The translations under genes and the position numbers were made by a program. This document shows, piece after piece, positions 53,401 to 64,000 of a stretch of 64,000 nt of DNA (position 1 is its first letter; each line of letters starts with the position of its first letter). Source of the DNA: Amphiduros pacificus (taxonomy: Eukaryota; Annelida; Polychaeta; Phyllodocida; Hesionidae). The notes below the pieces were generated by a model. That model was not told the DNA's origin. It did no database searches and saw only the letters and a program-made list of their open reading frames with translations. The stretch is from positions 9,794,501 through 9,858,500 of the forward strand of contig OX439008.1 in NCBI GenBank assembly GCA_949316495.1, given 5' to 3'.

Positions 53401-56400
53401 ATCCCACAATGCCCCAGCCTGCATGGACAGACACAACCTGTGTGCATCCTCAGTCAGCCTAGTATCCCACAATGCCCCAGCCTGCATGGACAGACACAAC
53501 CTGTGTGCATCCTCAGTCAGCCTAGTATCCCATAATGCCCCAGCCTGCATGGACAGACACAACCTGTGTGCATCCTCTGTCAGCCTAGTATCCCACAATG
53601 CCCCAGCCTGCATGGACAGACACAACCTGTGTGCATCCTCAGTCAGCCTAGTATCCCACAATGCCCCAGCCTGCATGGACAGACACAACCTGTGTGCATC
53701 CTCTGTCAGCCTAGTATCCCACAATGCCCCAGCCTGCATGGACAGACACAACCTGTGTGCATCCTCTGTCAGCCTAGTATCCCACAATGCCCCAGCCTGC
53801 ATGGACAGACACAACCTGTGTGCATCCTCTGTTAGCCTAGTATCCCACAATGCCCCAGCCTGCATGGACAGACACAACCTGTGTGCATCCTCTGTCAGCC
53901 TAGTATCCCACAATGCCCCAGCCTGCATGGACAGACACAACCTGTGTGCATCCTCTGTCAGCCTAGTATCCCACAATGCCCCAGCCTGCATGGACAGACA
54001 CAACCTGTGTGCATCCTTTGTCAGCCTAGTATCCCACAATGCCCCAGACTGCATGGACAGACACAACCTGTGTGCATCCTCTGTCAGCCTAGTATCCCAC
54101 AATGCCCGAGCCTGCATGGACAGACACAACCTGTGTGCATCCTCAGTCAGCCTAGTATCCCACAATGCCCCAGCCTGCATGGACAGACACAACCTGTGTG
54201 CATCCTCTGTCAGCCTAGTATCCCACAATGCCCCAGCCTACATGGATAGACACAACCTGTGTGCATCCTCTGTCAGCCTAGTATCCCACAATGCCCCAGC
54301 CTGCATGGACAGACACAACCTGTGTACATCCTCTGTCAGCCTTGTATCCCACAATGCCCCAGCCTGCATGGACAGACACAACCTGTGTGCATCCTCTGTC
54401 AGCCTAGTATCCCACAATGCCCCAGCCTGCATGGACAGACACAACCTGTGTGCATCCTCTGTCAGCCTAGTATCCCACAATGCCCCTGCCTGCATGGACA
54501 GACACAACCTGTGTGCATCCTCTGTCAGCCTAGTATCCCACAATGCCCCAGCCTGCATGGACAGACACAACCTATGTGCATCCTCTGTCACACAGCCTAG
54601 TATCCCACAATGCCCCAACCTGCATGGACAGACACAACCTATGTGCATCCTTTGTCAGCCTAGTATCCCACAATGCCCCAGCCTGCATGGACAGACACAA
54701 CCTGTGTGCATCCTCTGTCAGCCTAGTATCCCACAATGCCCCAGCCTGCATGGACAGACACAACCTGTGTGCATCCTCTGTCAGCCTAGTATCCCACAAT
54801 GCCCTAGCCTGCATGGACAGACACAACCTGTGTGCATCCTCTGTCAGCCTAGTATCCCACAATGCCCCAGCCTGCATGGACAGACACAACCTGTGTGCAT
54901 CCTCTGTCAGCCTAGTATCCCACAATGCCCCAGCCTGCATGGACAGACACAACCTGTGTGCATCCTTTGTCAGCCTAGTATCCCACAATGCCCCAGCCTG
55001 CATGGACAGACACAACCTGTGTGCATCCTCTGTCAGCCTAGTATCCCACAATGCCCCAGCCTGCATGGACAGACACAACCTGTGTGCATCCTCTGTCAGC
55101 CTAGTATCCCACAATGCCCCAGCCTGCATGGACAGACACAACCTGTGTACATCCTCTGTCAGCCTTGTATCCCACAATGCCCCAGCCTGCATGGACAGAC
55201 ACAACCTGTGTGCATCCTCTGTCAGCCTAGTATCCCACAATGCCCCAGCCTACATGGATAGACACAACCTGTGTGCATCCTCTGTCAGCCTAGTATCCCA
55301 CAATGCCCCAGCCTGCATGGACAGACACAACCTGTGTGCATCCTCTGTCAGCCTAGTATCCCATAATGCCCCAGCCTGCATGGACAGACACAACCTGTGT
55401 GCATCCTTTGTCAGCCTAGTATCCCACAATTCCCGAGCCTGCATGGACAGACACAACCTGTGTGCATCCTCAGTCAGCCTAGTATCCCACAATGCCCCTG
55501 CCTGCATGGACAGACACAACCTGTGTGCATCCTCAGTCAGCCTAGTATCCCACAATGCCCCAGCCTGCATGGACAGACACAACCTGTGTGCATCCTCAGT
55601 CAGCCTAGTATCCCACAATGCCCCAGCCTGCATGGACAGACACAACCTGTGTGCATCCTCAGTCAGCCTAGTATCCCATAATGCCCCAGCCTGCATGGAC
55701 AGACACAACCTGTGTGCATCCTCTGTCAGCCTAGTATCCCACAATGCCCCAGCCTGCATGGACAGACACAACCTGTGTGCATCCTCAGTCAGCCTAGTAT
55801 CCCACAATGCCCCAGCCTGCATGGACAGACACAACCTGTGTGCATCCTCTGTCAGCCTAGTATCCCACAATGCCCCAGCCTGCATGGACAGACACAACCT
55901 GTGTGCATCCTCTGTCAGCCTAGTATCCCACAATGCCCCAGCCTGCATGGACAGACACAACCTGTGTGCATCCTCTGTTAGCCTAGTATCCCACAATGCC
56001 CCAGCCTGCATGGACAGACACAACCTGTGTGCATCCTCTGTCAGCCTAGTATCCCACAATGCCCCAGCCTGCATGGACAGACACAACCTGTGTGCATCCT
56101 CTGTCAGCCTAGTATCCCACAATGCCCCAGACTGCATGGACAGACACAACCTGTGTGCATCCTCTGTCAGCCTAGTATCCCACAATGCCCGAGCCTGCAT
56201 GGACAGACACAACCTGTGTGCATCCTCAGTCAGCCTAGTATCCCACAATGCCCCAGCCTGCATGGACAGACACAACCTGTGTGCATCCTCTGTCAGCCTA
56301 GTATCCCACAATGCCCCTGCCTGCATGGACAGACACAACCTGTGTGCATCCTCTGTCAGCCTAGTATCCCACAATGCCCCTGCCTGCATGGACAGACACA

Positions 56401-59395
56401 ACCTGTGTGCATCCTCTGTCAGCCTAGTATCCCACAATGCCCCAGCCTGCATGGACAGACACAACCTATGTGCATCCTCTGTCACACAGCCTAGTATCCC
56501 ACAATGCCCCAGCCTGCATGGACAGACACAACCTGTGTGCATCCTTTGTCAGCCTAGTATCCCACAATGCCCCAGCCTGCATGGACAGACACAACCTGTG
56601 TGCATCCTCTGTCAGCCTAGTATCCCACAATGTCCCATCCTGCATGGACAGACACAACCTGTGTGCATCCTCTGTCAGCCTAGTATCCCACAATGCCCCA
56701 GCCTGCATGGACAGACACAACCTGTGTGCATCCTCTGTCAGCCTAGTATCCCACAATGCCCCAGCCTGCATGGACAGACACAACCTGTGTGCATCCTTTG
56801 TCAGCCTAGTATCCCACAATGCCCCAGCCTGCATGGACAGACACAACCTGTGTGCATCCTTTGTCAGCCTAGTATCCCACAATGCCCCAGCCTGCATGGA
56901 CAGACACAACCTGTGTGCATCCTCTGTCACACAGCCTAGTATCCCACAATGCCCCAGCCTGCATGGACAGACACAACCTGTGTGCATCCTCTGTCAGCCT
57001 AGTATCCCACAATGTCCCATCCTGCATGGACAGACACAACCTGTGTGCATCCTCTGTCAGCCTAGTATCCCACAATGCCCCAGCCTGCATGGACAGACAC
57101 AACCTGTGTGCATCCTCTGTCAGCCTAGTATCCCACAATGCCCCAGCCTGCATGGACAGACACAACCTGTGTGCATCCTTTGTCAGCCTAGTATCCCACA
57201 ATGCCCCAGCCTGCATGGACAGACACAACCTGTGTGCATCCTTTGTCAGCCTAGTATCCCACAATGCCCCAGCCTGCATGGACAGACACAACCTGTGTGC
57301 ATCCTCTGTCACACAGCCTAGTATCCCACAATGCCCCAGCCTGCATGGACAGACACAACCTGTGTGCATCCTTTGTCAGCCTAGTATCCCACAATGCCCC
57401 AGCCTGCATGGACAGACACAACCTGTGTGCATCCTTTGTCAGCCTAGTATCCCACAATGCCCCAGCCTGCATGGACAGACACAACCTGTGTGCATCCTCT
57501 GTCAGCCTAGTATCCCACAATGCCCCAGCCTGCATGGACAGACACAACCTGTGTGCATCCTCTGTCAGCCTAGTATCCCACAATGCCCCAGCCTGCATGG
57601 ACAGACACAACCTGTGTGCATCCTCTGTCAGCCTAGTATCCCACAATGCCCCAGCCTGCATGGACAGACACAACCTGTGTGCATCCTCTGTCAGCCTAGT
57701 ATCCCACAATGCCCCAGCCTGCATGGACAGACACAACCTGTGTGCATCCTCTGTCAGCCTAGTATCCCACAATGCCCCAGCCTGCATGGACAGACACAAC
57801 CTGTGTGCATCCTCTGTCAGCCTAGTATCCCACAATGCCCCAGCCTGCATGGACAGACACAACCTGTGTGCATCCTCTGTCAGCCTAGTATCCCACAATG
57901 CCCCAGCCTGCATGGACAGACACAACCTGTGTGCATCCTCTGTCAGCCTCGTATCCCACAATGCCCCAGCCTGCATGGACAGACACAACCTGTGTGCATC
58001 CTCTGTCAGCCTAGTATCCCACAATGCCCCAGCCTGCATGGACAGACACAACCTGTGTGCATCCTCTGTCAGCCTAGTATCCCACAATGCCCCAGCCTGC
58101 ATGGACAGACACAACCTGTGTGCATCCTCTGTCACACAGCCTAGTATCCCACAATGCCCCAGCCTGCATGGACAGACACAACCTGTGTGCATCCTCTGTC
58201 AGCCTAGTATCCCACAATGCCCCAGCCTGCATGGACAGACACAACCTGTGTGCATCCTCTGTCAGCCTTGTATCCCACAATGCCCCAGCCTGCATGGACA
58301 GACACAACCTGTGTGCATCCTCTGTCAGCCTAGTATCCCACAATGCCCCAGCCTGCATGGACAGACACAACCTGTGTGCATCCTCTGTCAGCCTAGTATC
58401 CCACAATGCCCCAGCCTGCATGGACAGACACAACCTGTGTGCATCCTCTGTCAGCCTAGTATCCCACAATGCCCCAGCCTGCATGGACAGACACAACCTG
58501 TGTGCATCCTCTGTCAGCCCTGTATCCCACAATGCCCCAGCCTGCATGGACAGACACAACCTGTGTGCATCCTCTGTCAGCCCAGTATCCCACAATGCCC
58601 CAGCCTACATGGATAGACACAACCTGTGTGCATCCTCTGTCAGCCTAGTATCCCACAATGCCCCAGCCTGCATGGACAGACACAACCTGTGTGCATCCTT
58701 TGTCAGCCTAGTATCCCACAATGCCCCAGCCTGCATGGACAGACACAACCTGTGTGCATCCTCTGTCAGCCTAGTATCTCACAATGCCCCAGCCTGCATG
58801 GACAGACACAACCTGTGTGCATCCTCTGTCAGCCTAGTATCCCACAATGCCCCAGCCTGCATGGACAGACACAACCTGTGTGCATCCTTTGTCAGCCTAG
58901 TATCCCACAATGCCCCAGCCTGCATGGACAGACACAACCTGTGTGCATCCTCTGTCAGCCTAGTATCCCACAATGCCCCAGCCTGCATGGATAGACACAA
59001 CCTGTGTGCATCCTCTGTCAGCCTAGTATCCCACAATGCCCCAGCCTGCATGGACAGACACAACCTGTGTACATCCTCTGTCAGCCTAGTATCCCACAAT
59101 GCCCCAGCCTGCATGGACAGACACAACCTGTGTGCATCCTCTGTCAGCCTAGTATCCCACAATGCCCCAGCCTGCATGGACAGACACAAGCTGTGTGCAT
59201 CCTCTGTCAGCCTAGTATCCCACAATGCCCCAGCCTGCATGGACAGACACAACCTGTGTGCATCCTGTCAGCCTAGTATCCCACAATGCCCCAGCCTGCA
59301 TGGACAGACACAACCTGTGTGCATCCTCTGTCAGCCTAGTATCCCACAATGCCCGAGCCTGCATGGACAGACACAACCTGTGTACATCCTCTGTC
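50449..59395. repeat. 63-bp minisatellite, about 142 copies (8.9 kb)
   Basis: The unit contains CAGCCTAGTATCCCACAATG, CCCCAGCCTGCATGGACAGA and CACAACCTGTGTGCATCC. Eight units carry a 4-bp insertion (GTCACACAGCC instead of GTCAGCC), at 50671, 51557, 52632, 54589, 56483, 56928, 57310 and 58133. Every interval is a whole number of 63-bp units plus 4 (14, 17, 31, 30, 7, 6 and 13 units). Rare variants (CCCTAGCCTGC, CCTACATGGATAG) recur at 1075 and 1957 bp, showing block duplication. The 63-bp period keeps several frames open on both strands (up to 891 codons), but the 4-bp insertions shift them, so no protein is inferred. Confidence 0.97.
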
Positions 59396-60583
59396 TTACA
59401 CAAGTCTGACCAAAGAATAAACCTTGGATACACATATAATCTAACAAATCATGAAATTATCTGTCTCATCCCAAATGAGATGAACTAAAAACAGGATCTG
59501 CTCATGATGCAAACAAACTTGCTATTATTCCCGTATGACAAGGCTTACTTCACTACACACGATTACCTTCTCTGGGTCACGAGCCAGAATTGGCCATGAG
59601 CCATTTAACTCGAGTCTTTGCATTGAAGGCACATCAAGGTTAAAAGTTAAACCTATAAATCAAGCTTTTTGAGTCTAACAGTTTTGTCTTGTGTGTTAAT
59701 ACTAAGCCTGGCCTGTTATTTCTCAAGTATGATGATTTAACTACAACTTATATTTCACATCAGTATTAAGCAGGATATATAAAATTATAAGCCTGTCATA
59801 TAATAGTTTTTGAATAAAAACTTGACATGCACAGAAATTCAATCTTTGAAATACCAAATAAAAACATGATAAAAAAAGCGGAGTCTTTTATGTACCTTTA
59901 AAAAAAGATTTAACCTACTCTTGATACTTAAAATAAACATGTGATCACAAGCTTGCTCAAATTCTGAATTGAACCTTTGTAAAGCTATTTAATTTTAAAT
60001 CTATCACCTAAGGACAGAGTTGCATTCACCATTCCCAAATAAGAATAAAATATTAAGAGAAAATAATAATTTGTCAGGTTATTCTTATTTAATCCACAAA
60101 AAATGAAAAATGAAGGTTGCAAAGGGAATCTTATAAATTGAAGTTTTAAACTCCACACTGGTATATATTCTTTGTTATACATTCAGATTTTCTTAACAAA
60201 ACGATTACATAAAAATCAAATGATGAAAAGGTTGGTCATGAATAAATTTAAATTAAAGACAAGCTTGAATGTGATCTTGAAAGTATTACCAGACATCAAG
60301 ATTCAAACATTCCTGTACCAATGATGACAATTTAGATTTTGGTACGCTTAAAGTATCCCTGAGATAATGGACAGTCTTATAATCAACGGATCCATGCTGT
60401 AAACAATTTTCTTCTCCAAAAAACCTACAAGATAATTGTGAATGCTCAGTAACTGACAATGAATGTAATACAATATACTTTTCTAACTTCTTATTCTTGG
60501 CAAGTTACTACACAGTAGAATCTCGCCTGCCGTCTCAGTTTGTTCACCGCAACTTATCTGTATCAGTTGGAGAAACACGAGTA
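59396..60583. other. unassigned; contains a dispersed-repeat fragment
   Basis: The segment 60171-60262 matches 49281-49380 (TTGTTATACATTCAG, AAATGATGAAAAGGTTGGTC). On minus, around 59565-59650, an open segment ending LARDPEK before GTAATC resembles part of the last exon at 29.8 kb over about 14 identical bases, which could be chance. Confidence 0.35.
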
Positions 60584-61227
60584 CCGTATTTACTCGAAAA
60601 TAGGATGACCCTGGATATAAGACGACCCCCCAAATTGATGTTATTTTGCTTGAAAAGGCCAATTTCTGATTATAGGACGAGTCAGTTTTTATCGGCACAT
60701 CGGCACTGCTACCATTCGAGTTTGGCGGCCATTTTAAAAGTAAAACATAAATACGTAGTGTCAGGGATCCATCATTCCATCATTGCACATTATATTAATA
60801 TTTCAATGCAAGTTAATACACTGTTTGCTACATTATCCCATATCTTATGCTCTGATGGTTTTCGCACCAAAAATAAGAGCTTCTCCCCATCACTTCTGTT
60901 TTTCAAAATGGTGACCTTGTGTTGCGTATGCATATTTAAGCAGTGTTAAACTAATATTTTCTCGGACTTGTACATGATATACACTTATTAAATGGAGGCA
61001 GACTACTGTTGACACATGGTAGAATCTTTCTTTGTGTATTATAAGCCAAATATATTAATTATATCGCCGTTGGGGGAATTTGTATCTGGAAAGTATGAGC
61101 AAAATTTATTATGCCTGGAGGTGCTGTAAATCATTGTCCACAGGTTGCCCTTGTGTAAAAGACGACCCCCAAACATTGACTAAAGGTTTGGATCCTAATT
61201 CCTCATTCTGTATTCGAGTAAATATGG
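60584..61227. mobile_element. MITE with CCGTATTTACTCGAA termini and TA duplication
   Basis: The left end CCGTATTTACTCGAAAATAG and the reverse complement of the right end, CCATATTTACTCGAATACAG, match over about 25 bp with four differences. TA flanks both sides (60582-60583 and 61228-61229). Subterminal AGACGACCCCC occurs on both sides in direct orientation. The 644 bp encode no transposase. Termini of this kind (ACCGTATTTACTCGAA...AGACGACCCCC) are widespread in animal genomes. TA duplication points to a Tc1/mariner-pogo-like mobiliser, which is inference. Confidence 0.8.
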
Positions 61228-61705
61228 TACATAAAAAACCTTTTTTTAGGGTAGTGCGACTATTCACTGCAATAAGTTTTGTCCCTGATCCCTGTACCAT
61301 TCATCAAAATGAGTTAAATGGTGATCAGAGACTGCAAGATCTCCAACCCATGTAGAACTTGAAATATTTCTGATGTGATGTTATGGAGCATATGGAGGTA
61401 AATATTTAACATCTTGTGGCATATACTGTTCTATTCTTTAAATATCCGATTTTCAGATATTTATAGATAAATATATAGATTTTTCAGATATTTAACTTTA
61501 AACTTGTTCAATGAAGCATGGCATTCATCTGGGTAACCATTCCAACTCTAATTGCTGAGAACTGTCGGCAGTGAGACAAAAAATTATGATGTGATCAAAT
61601 TATCACATCACTTTTTGTTTAAATTTTTCATTCATAAATATAAAACAGATTGCTCACAATTCAATATAAATAAAACGTGATCTGATATTGAACAATACAC
61701 TATTG
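61228..61705. other. unassigned AT-rich sequence
   Basis: No gene or repeat supported. Confidence 0.4.
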
Positions 61706-61935
61706 TCAATTTATCATCAGATCTTTTTGCTGAATTATAATACAACATCTCAAAAGTTTTAGGAAAACACAATAAACAATAAAACTAAAGAATTTGACAA
61801 GATGCAATAATTGGCACCAGGTTGTCAACATAAGTGCAGAGGAGATGCCAATGGCCAGTTCGCGCTGTCTTTGTTGCTTTGCTTGTATCTCATCCTGAAT
61901 GTGTTCTGACTGTGTTGGGTGATATTTGCTGAATC
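61706..61935 (-). CDS. candidate terminal exon, possible tail-anchored protein
   Basis: On minus a good acceptor (TCTCCGTACCTTGTTCGCAG) precedes a frame open for 75 codons. It starts FSKYHPTQSEHIQDEIQAK, continues QQRQRELAIGISS and then a hydrophobic stretch, with a TAA-type end at 61706. The polar, glutamine-rich helix followed by a hydrophobic segment could be a tail anchor. The last 20 or so codons are AT-rich and may be intron or UTR read-through, so the true exon may end earlier. A frame from an ATG at 62036-62038 also runs through it unspliced. Not recognised. Confidence 0.3.
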
Positions 61936-62252
61936 CTGCGAACAAGGTACGGAGAAAACACAAACAGGCACGGAGAAGACACGGACAAGGAACAAAGTTA
62001 GTCAGAATAACATGTGAACAGAAAACGAACGTCTGCATGTTTTCTCCTGATTACTTTCATTCTATATGAGTGTTCATCCGTGTTATTTGCTTTGGTCTTG
62101 TCTGCTTGCTTTTTTCGACTTGGGTGTGTATCTCATTCGTTTCTTCAAAGTGCACAAAAGTGCAAAGCACACAAAAAGCGAACATGAAATTTTCCACTCT
62201 GCAACTCATCTGCTAAGCCTGTTCGCTAAAGTCAGATCAAGCCTTTACAGTT
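61936..62252. other. unassigned sequence
   Basis: A 62-codon plus frame (62066-62254) and opposing minus frames overlap. Two related GGAGAA(A/G)ACAC words occur near 61950-61985. Confidence 0.35.
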
Positions 62253-62342
62253 GAAACGAGGGTGTCAACATATGATATGGGACATAATAAACTAGTATTT
62301 AGAGTTCAAACAAGGGTGTCAACATAACATATGGGATATAAT
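62253..62342. repeat. two-copy direct repeat, 52-bp spacing
   Basis: AGGGTGTCAACATA followed by ATATGGGA(C/T)ATAAT occurs twice. Confidence 0.8.
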
Positions 62343-62443
62343 TTAGCAAGCATTTAACGTTAGGGGAAACAGGGACACTTTATACGGAGGATCACAACTG
62401 TATGGAATGTATTGTTGACTGTTGCTAAGATACCAAAAAAGCA

Positions 62444-62519
62444 TGACGTCACTATTTCATTGATAAATAGTCACAGCACTATTATGACGTCATTAATCCT
62501 TCAACTACATGAAATAGTG
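62444..62519. promoter_or_regulatory. pair of consensus CRE sites within an inverted repeat
   Basis: TGACGTCA occurs at 62444-62451 and 62485-62492. CACTATTTCAT (62450-62460) is the exact reverse complement of ATGAAATAGTG (62509-62519). TGACGTCA is the classic CREB/ATF site. The pair lies about 400 bp upstream of the minus-strand exon candidate at 61.9 kb. Regulatory function is inference. Confidence 0.35.
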
Positions 62520-64000
62520 CACCATTATAACATACCAAAGCCATTTAAATAGGAAACATATTTCTGTTCAGAGGGGATCAATGTTGATATATATATACAC
62601 ATGGAAACATCATTTAGTGATCTTTTATGACTAATCTATTAGCCTGTAGCGAATGCATTAGACCTCATCACTGCCCAGTGAAACAAAACATGAAGCAAAC
62701 AAAATATCACATTTCTCAAAATTTCCTATGCTTTTATGACAACATTGAGAACATTTGCAAATTTAATTATCAAAATTTATGAACAGGCTTACTCCAAATA
62801 TTATGCTATTTAGTATAAATAGAAGGAATTTTGATTAATGGGCTAAATTTTGAGATATCTAACTTTTCTCAAAGACAAGTAAAAAATTACCCAATGGTGT
62901 CAAAAGTTTAAATTTATTTGAATTATCTTATTTACAAAAAATTCAAATTATTTAAGTTAGAAGACATTTTTGAAAATTCTGTCTAATAAATAAAGTAAAT
63001 AGCATCATTCTAGCAAAAGATTAACGTCTTAGTGATGAACACATTGAGAGTGCCAAACTTCTGAGGTACAGTTCTATGATACTGTGCATGTATATACCTA
63101 TCTTGTATAACATTGTAATTCTGAAGATAAATACAGCACTGTTTGAAACATTCAATTATATGTTTAAAAGAAGTGTGATATGAATTCTTCTTTTTGTGAG
63201 AATAATGTTTTCCATTGAATTAAACATTTTAAGATATGATATCTACCTGGTATGGGGTAGCTGATGCAAATGGAACAGTTCTTGAGATATGTAATTGCTC
63301 CTCACATGGTCTTGTTCTCAGATTATACTTAAAATTTTAAACATTGCTTAAGAAAATATATTTTATGATAAAGTTTCTCTCAAAATATCAAAATTTCTTT
63401 TTGTAGCTTATGAATAAATGAGTGCCATGATGAATGTGAAACTCACGAAAGACAGATAAACATGATTCTCTCTTCCTTGTAAATATCGCAAAAATTCTTA
63501 TAAATCCTCATTTCTAGGAACATTTCTTATCCTTTATTATGTTAAACTGTTTACCGTGTTAAAACCACATTGACCCATAATGTATCAATATTAAGGATGT
63601 CGTCCTTAGGTTGATAGAGGATATGCAACTGAAAAAAATATGCCCTGCTGACAGTTCATAAATATTTCAATATATTTCCTGTGAGGGGATAGTCATTTGA
63701 TTCATATTAGGCTGAACATTAAGATTGTATGTAACATCAATTAACTAATTTATTTTGCACCATAATTTTATGTTGCTTACATGGCAAGAAATCGGAGGAA
63801 TTTGGTCACATGTGAAAGAGATCTAGAGACTCGTGGCATTGAAAAAAATTCAATTTTGGTTGCAGATGATTACAATATTTGAAAAACGTAGATTATTTGA
63901 AAAAGGGACTGTTTCCCCTCTAAAAATGCTCTGTTTGATAAGAGTCTGAGGTTGAGGGGCTATAAATGACTCGAAATGTGCACACAAGCTGACTTCCCAA
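62520..64000. other. AT-rich unassigned sequence
   Basis: No exon, RNA gene or repeat that I can support. Confidence 0.45.

Noticed and set aside
50625-55261. Giant repetitive proteins of 534-891 codons
   Set aside because: Open on both strands in several frames because the unit is 63 bp. Broken by 4-bp insertions in the repeats, with no splice or start context.

Overview
This window looks like non-coding DNA from a metazoan, most likely a marine lophotrochozoan such as a mollusc. The reasons are its AT-rich background, short putative exons with splice-like borders, two intact tRNA-derived SINE copies with a (CAAA)n-type tail of a kind I associate from memory with molluscs, a LINE 3' end, and MITE-like elements. 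The species assignment is inference. There are no bacterial-type genes or operons.

The dominant content is tandem repeats. By hand count, sixteen minisatellite arrays plus TA microsatellites cover about 25 kb, near 40% of the window. Unit lengths are 44 (6.5-7.7 kb), 30/31 (8.4-9.3), 58 (10.0-12.2), 14 (14.4-14.7), 34 (16.9-20.3), 21 (21.1-23.9), 34/25 (25.5-26.4), 31 (30.1-30.3), 26 (30.4-30.8), 13 (34.0-34.6), 62 (34.6-35.2), 30 (37.4-38.1), 31 (40.5-41.4), about 36 (43.2-43.7), 22 (45.5-45.9) and 63 bp (50.4-59.4, about 142 copies). The units are mostly unrelated in sequence. Several arrays carry nested higher-order duplications. The longest open frames (up to 891 codons) are artefacts of unit lengths divisible by three and should not be called genes.

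Dispersed elements lie between the arrays. There are three minus-strand copies of one tRNA-derived SINE (21.9, 41.5 and an older one at 45.1 kb) and a minus-strand LINE 3' end at 14.9-15.2 kb. A GC-rich terminal-inverted-repeat element is present twice (15.3 and 31.0 kb), and a TA-flanked MITE sits at 60.6-61.2 kb. Other inverted-repeat elements lie at 16.4, 47.8 and 48.6-49.5 kb. Between two TA arrays at 40.03-40.18 kb is a remnant resembling the 3' end of a Penelope-like element; it carries a sequence that fits a type I hammerhead ribozyme.

The best evidence for a host gene is on the minus strand at 33.6-29.8 kb. Three short exon-like segments are phase-compatible, have coding-like base composition and end in a stop. 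I do not recognise the protein. Isolated exon candidates lie at 2.1, 14.0 and 61.9 kb (minus). If the same gene continues upstream, many of the arrays to the right would be intronic, but this is unproven. Candidate regulatory clusters (GC box with duplicated E-box/CRE modules at 1.45-1.55 kb; two perfect CREs at 62.4-62.5 kb) are motif-based only.
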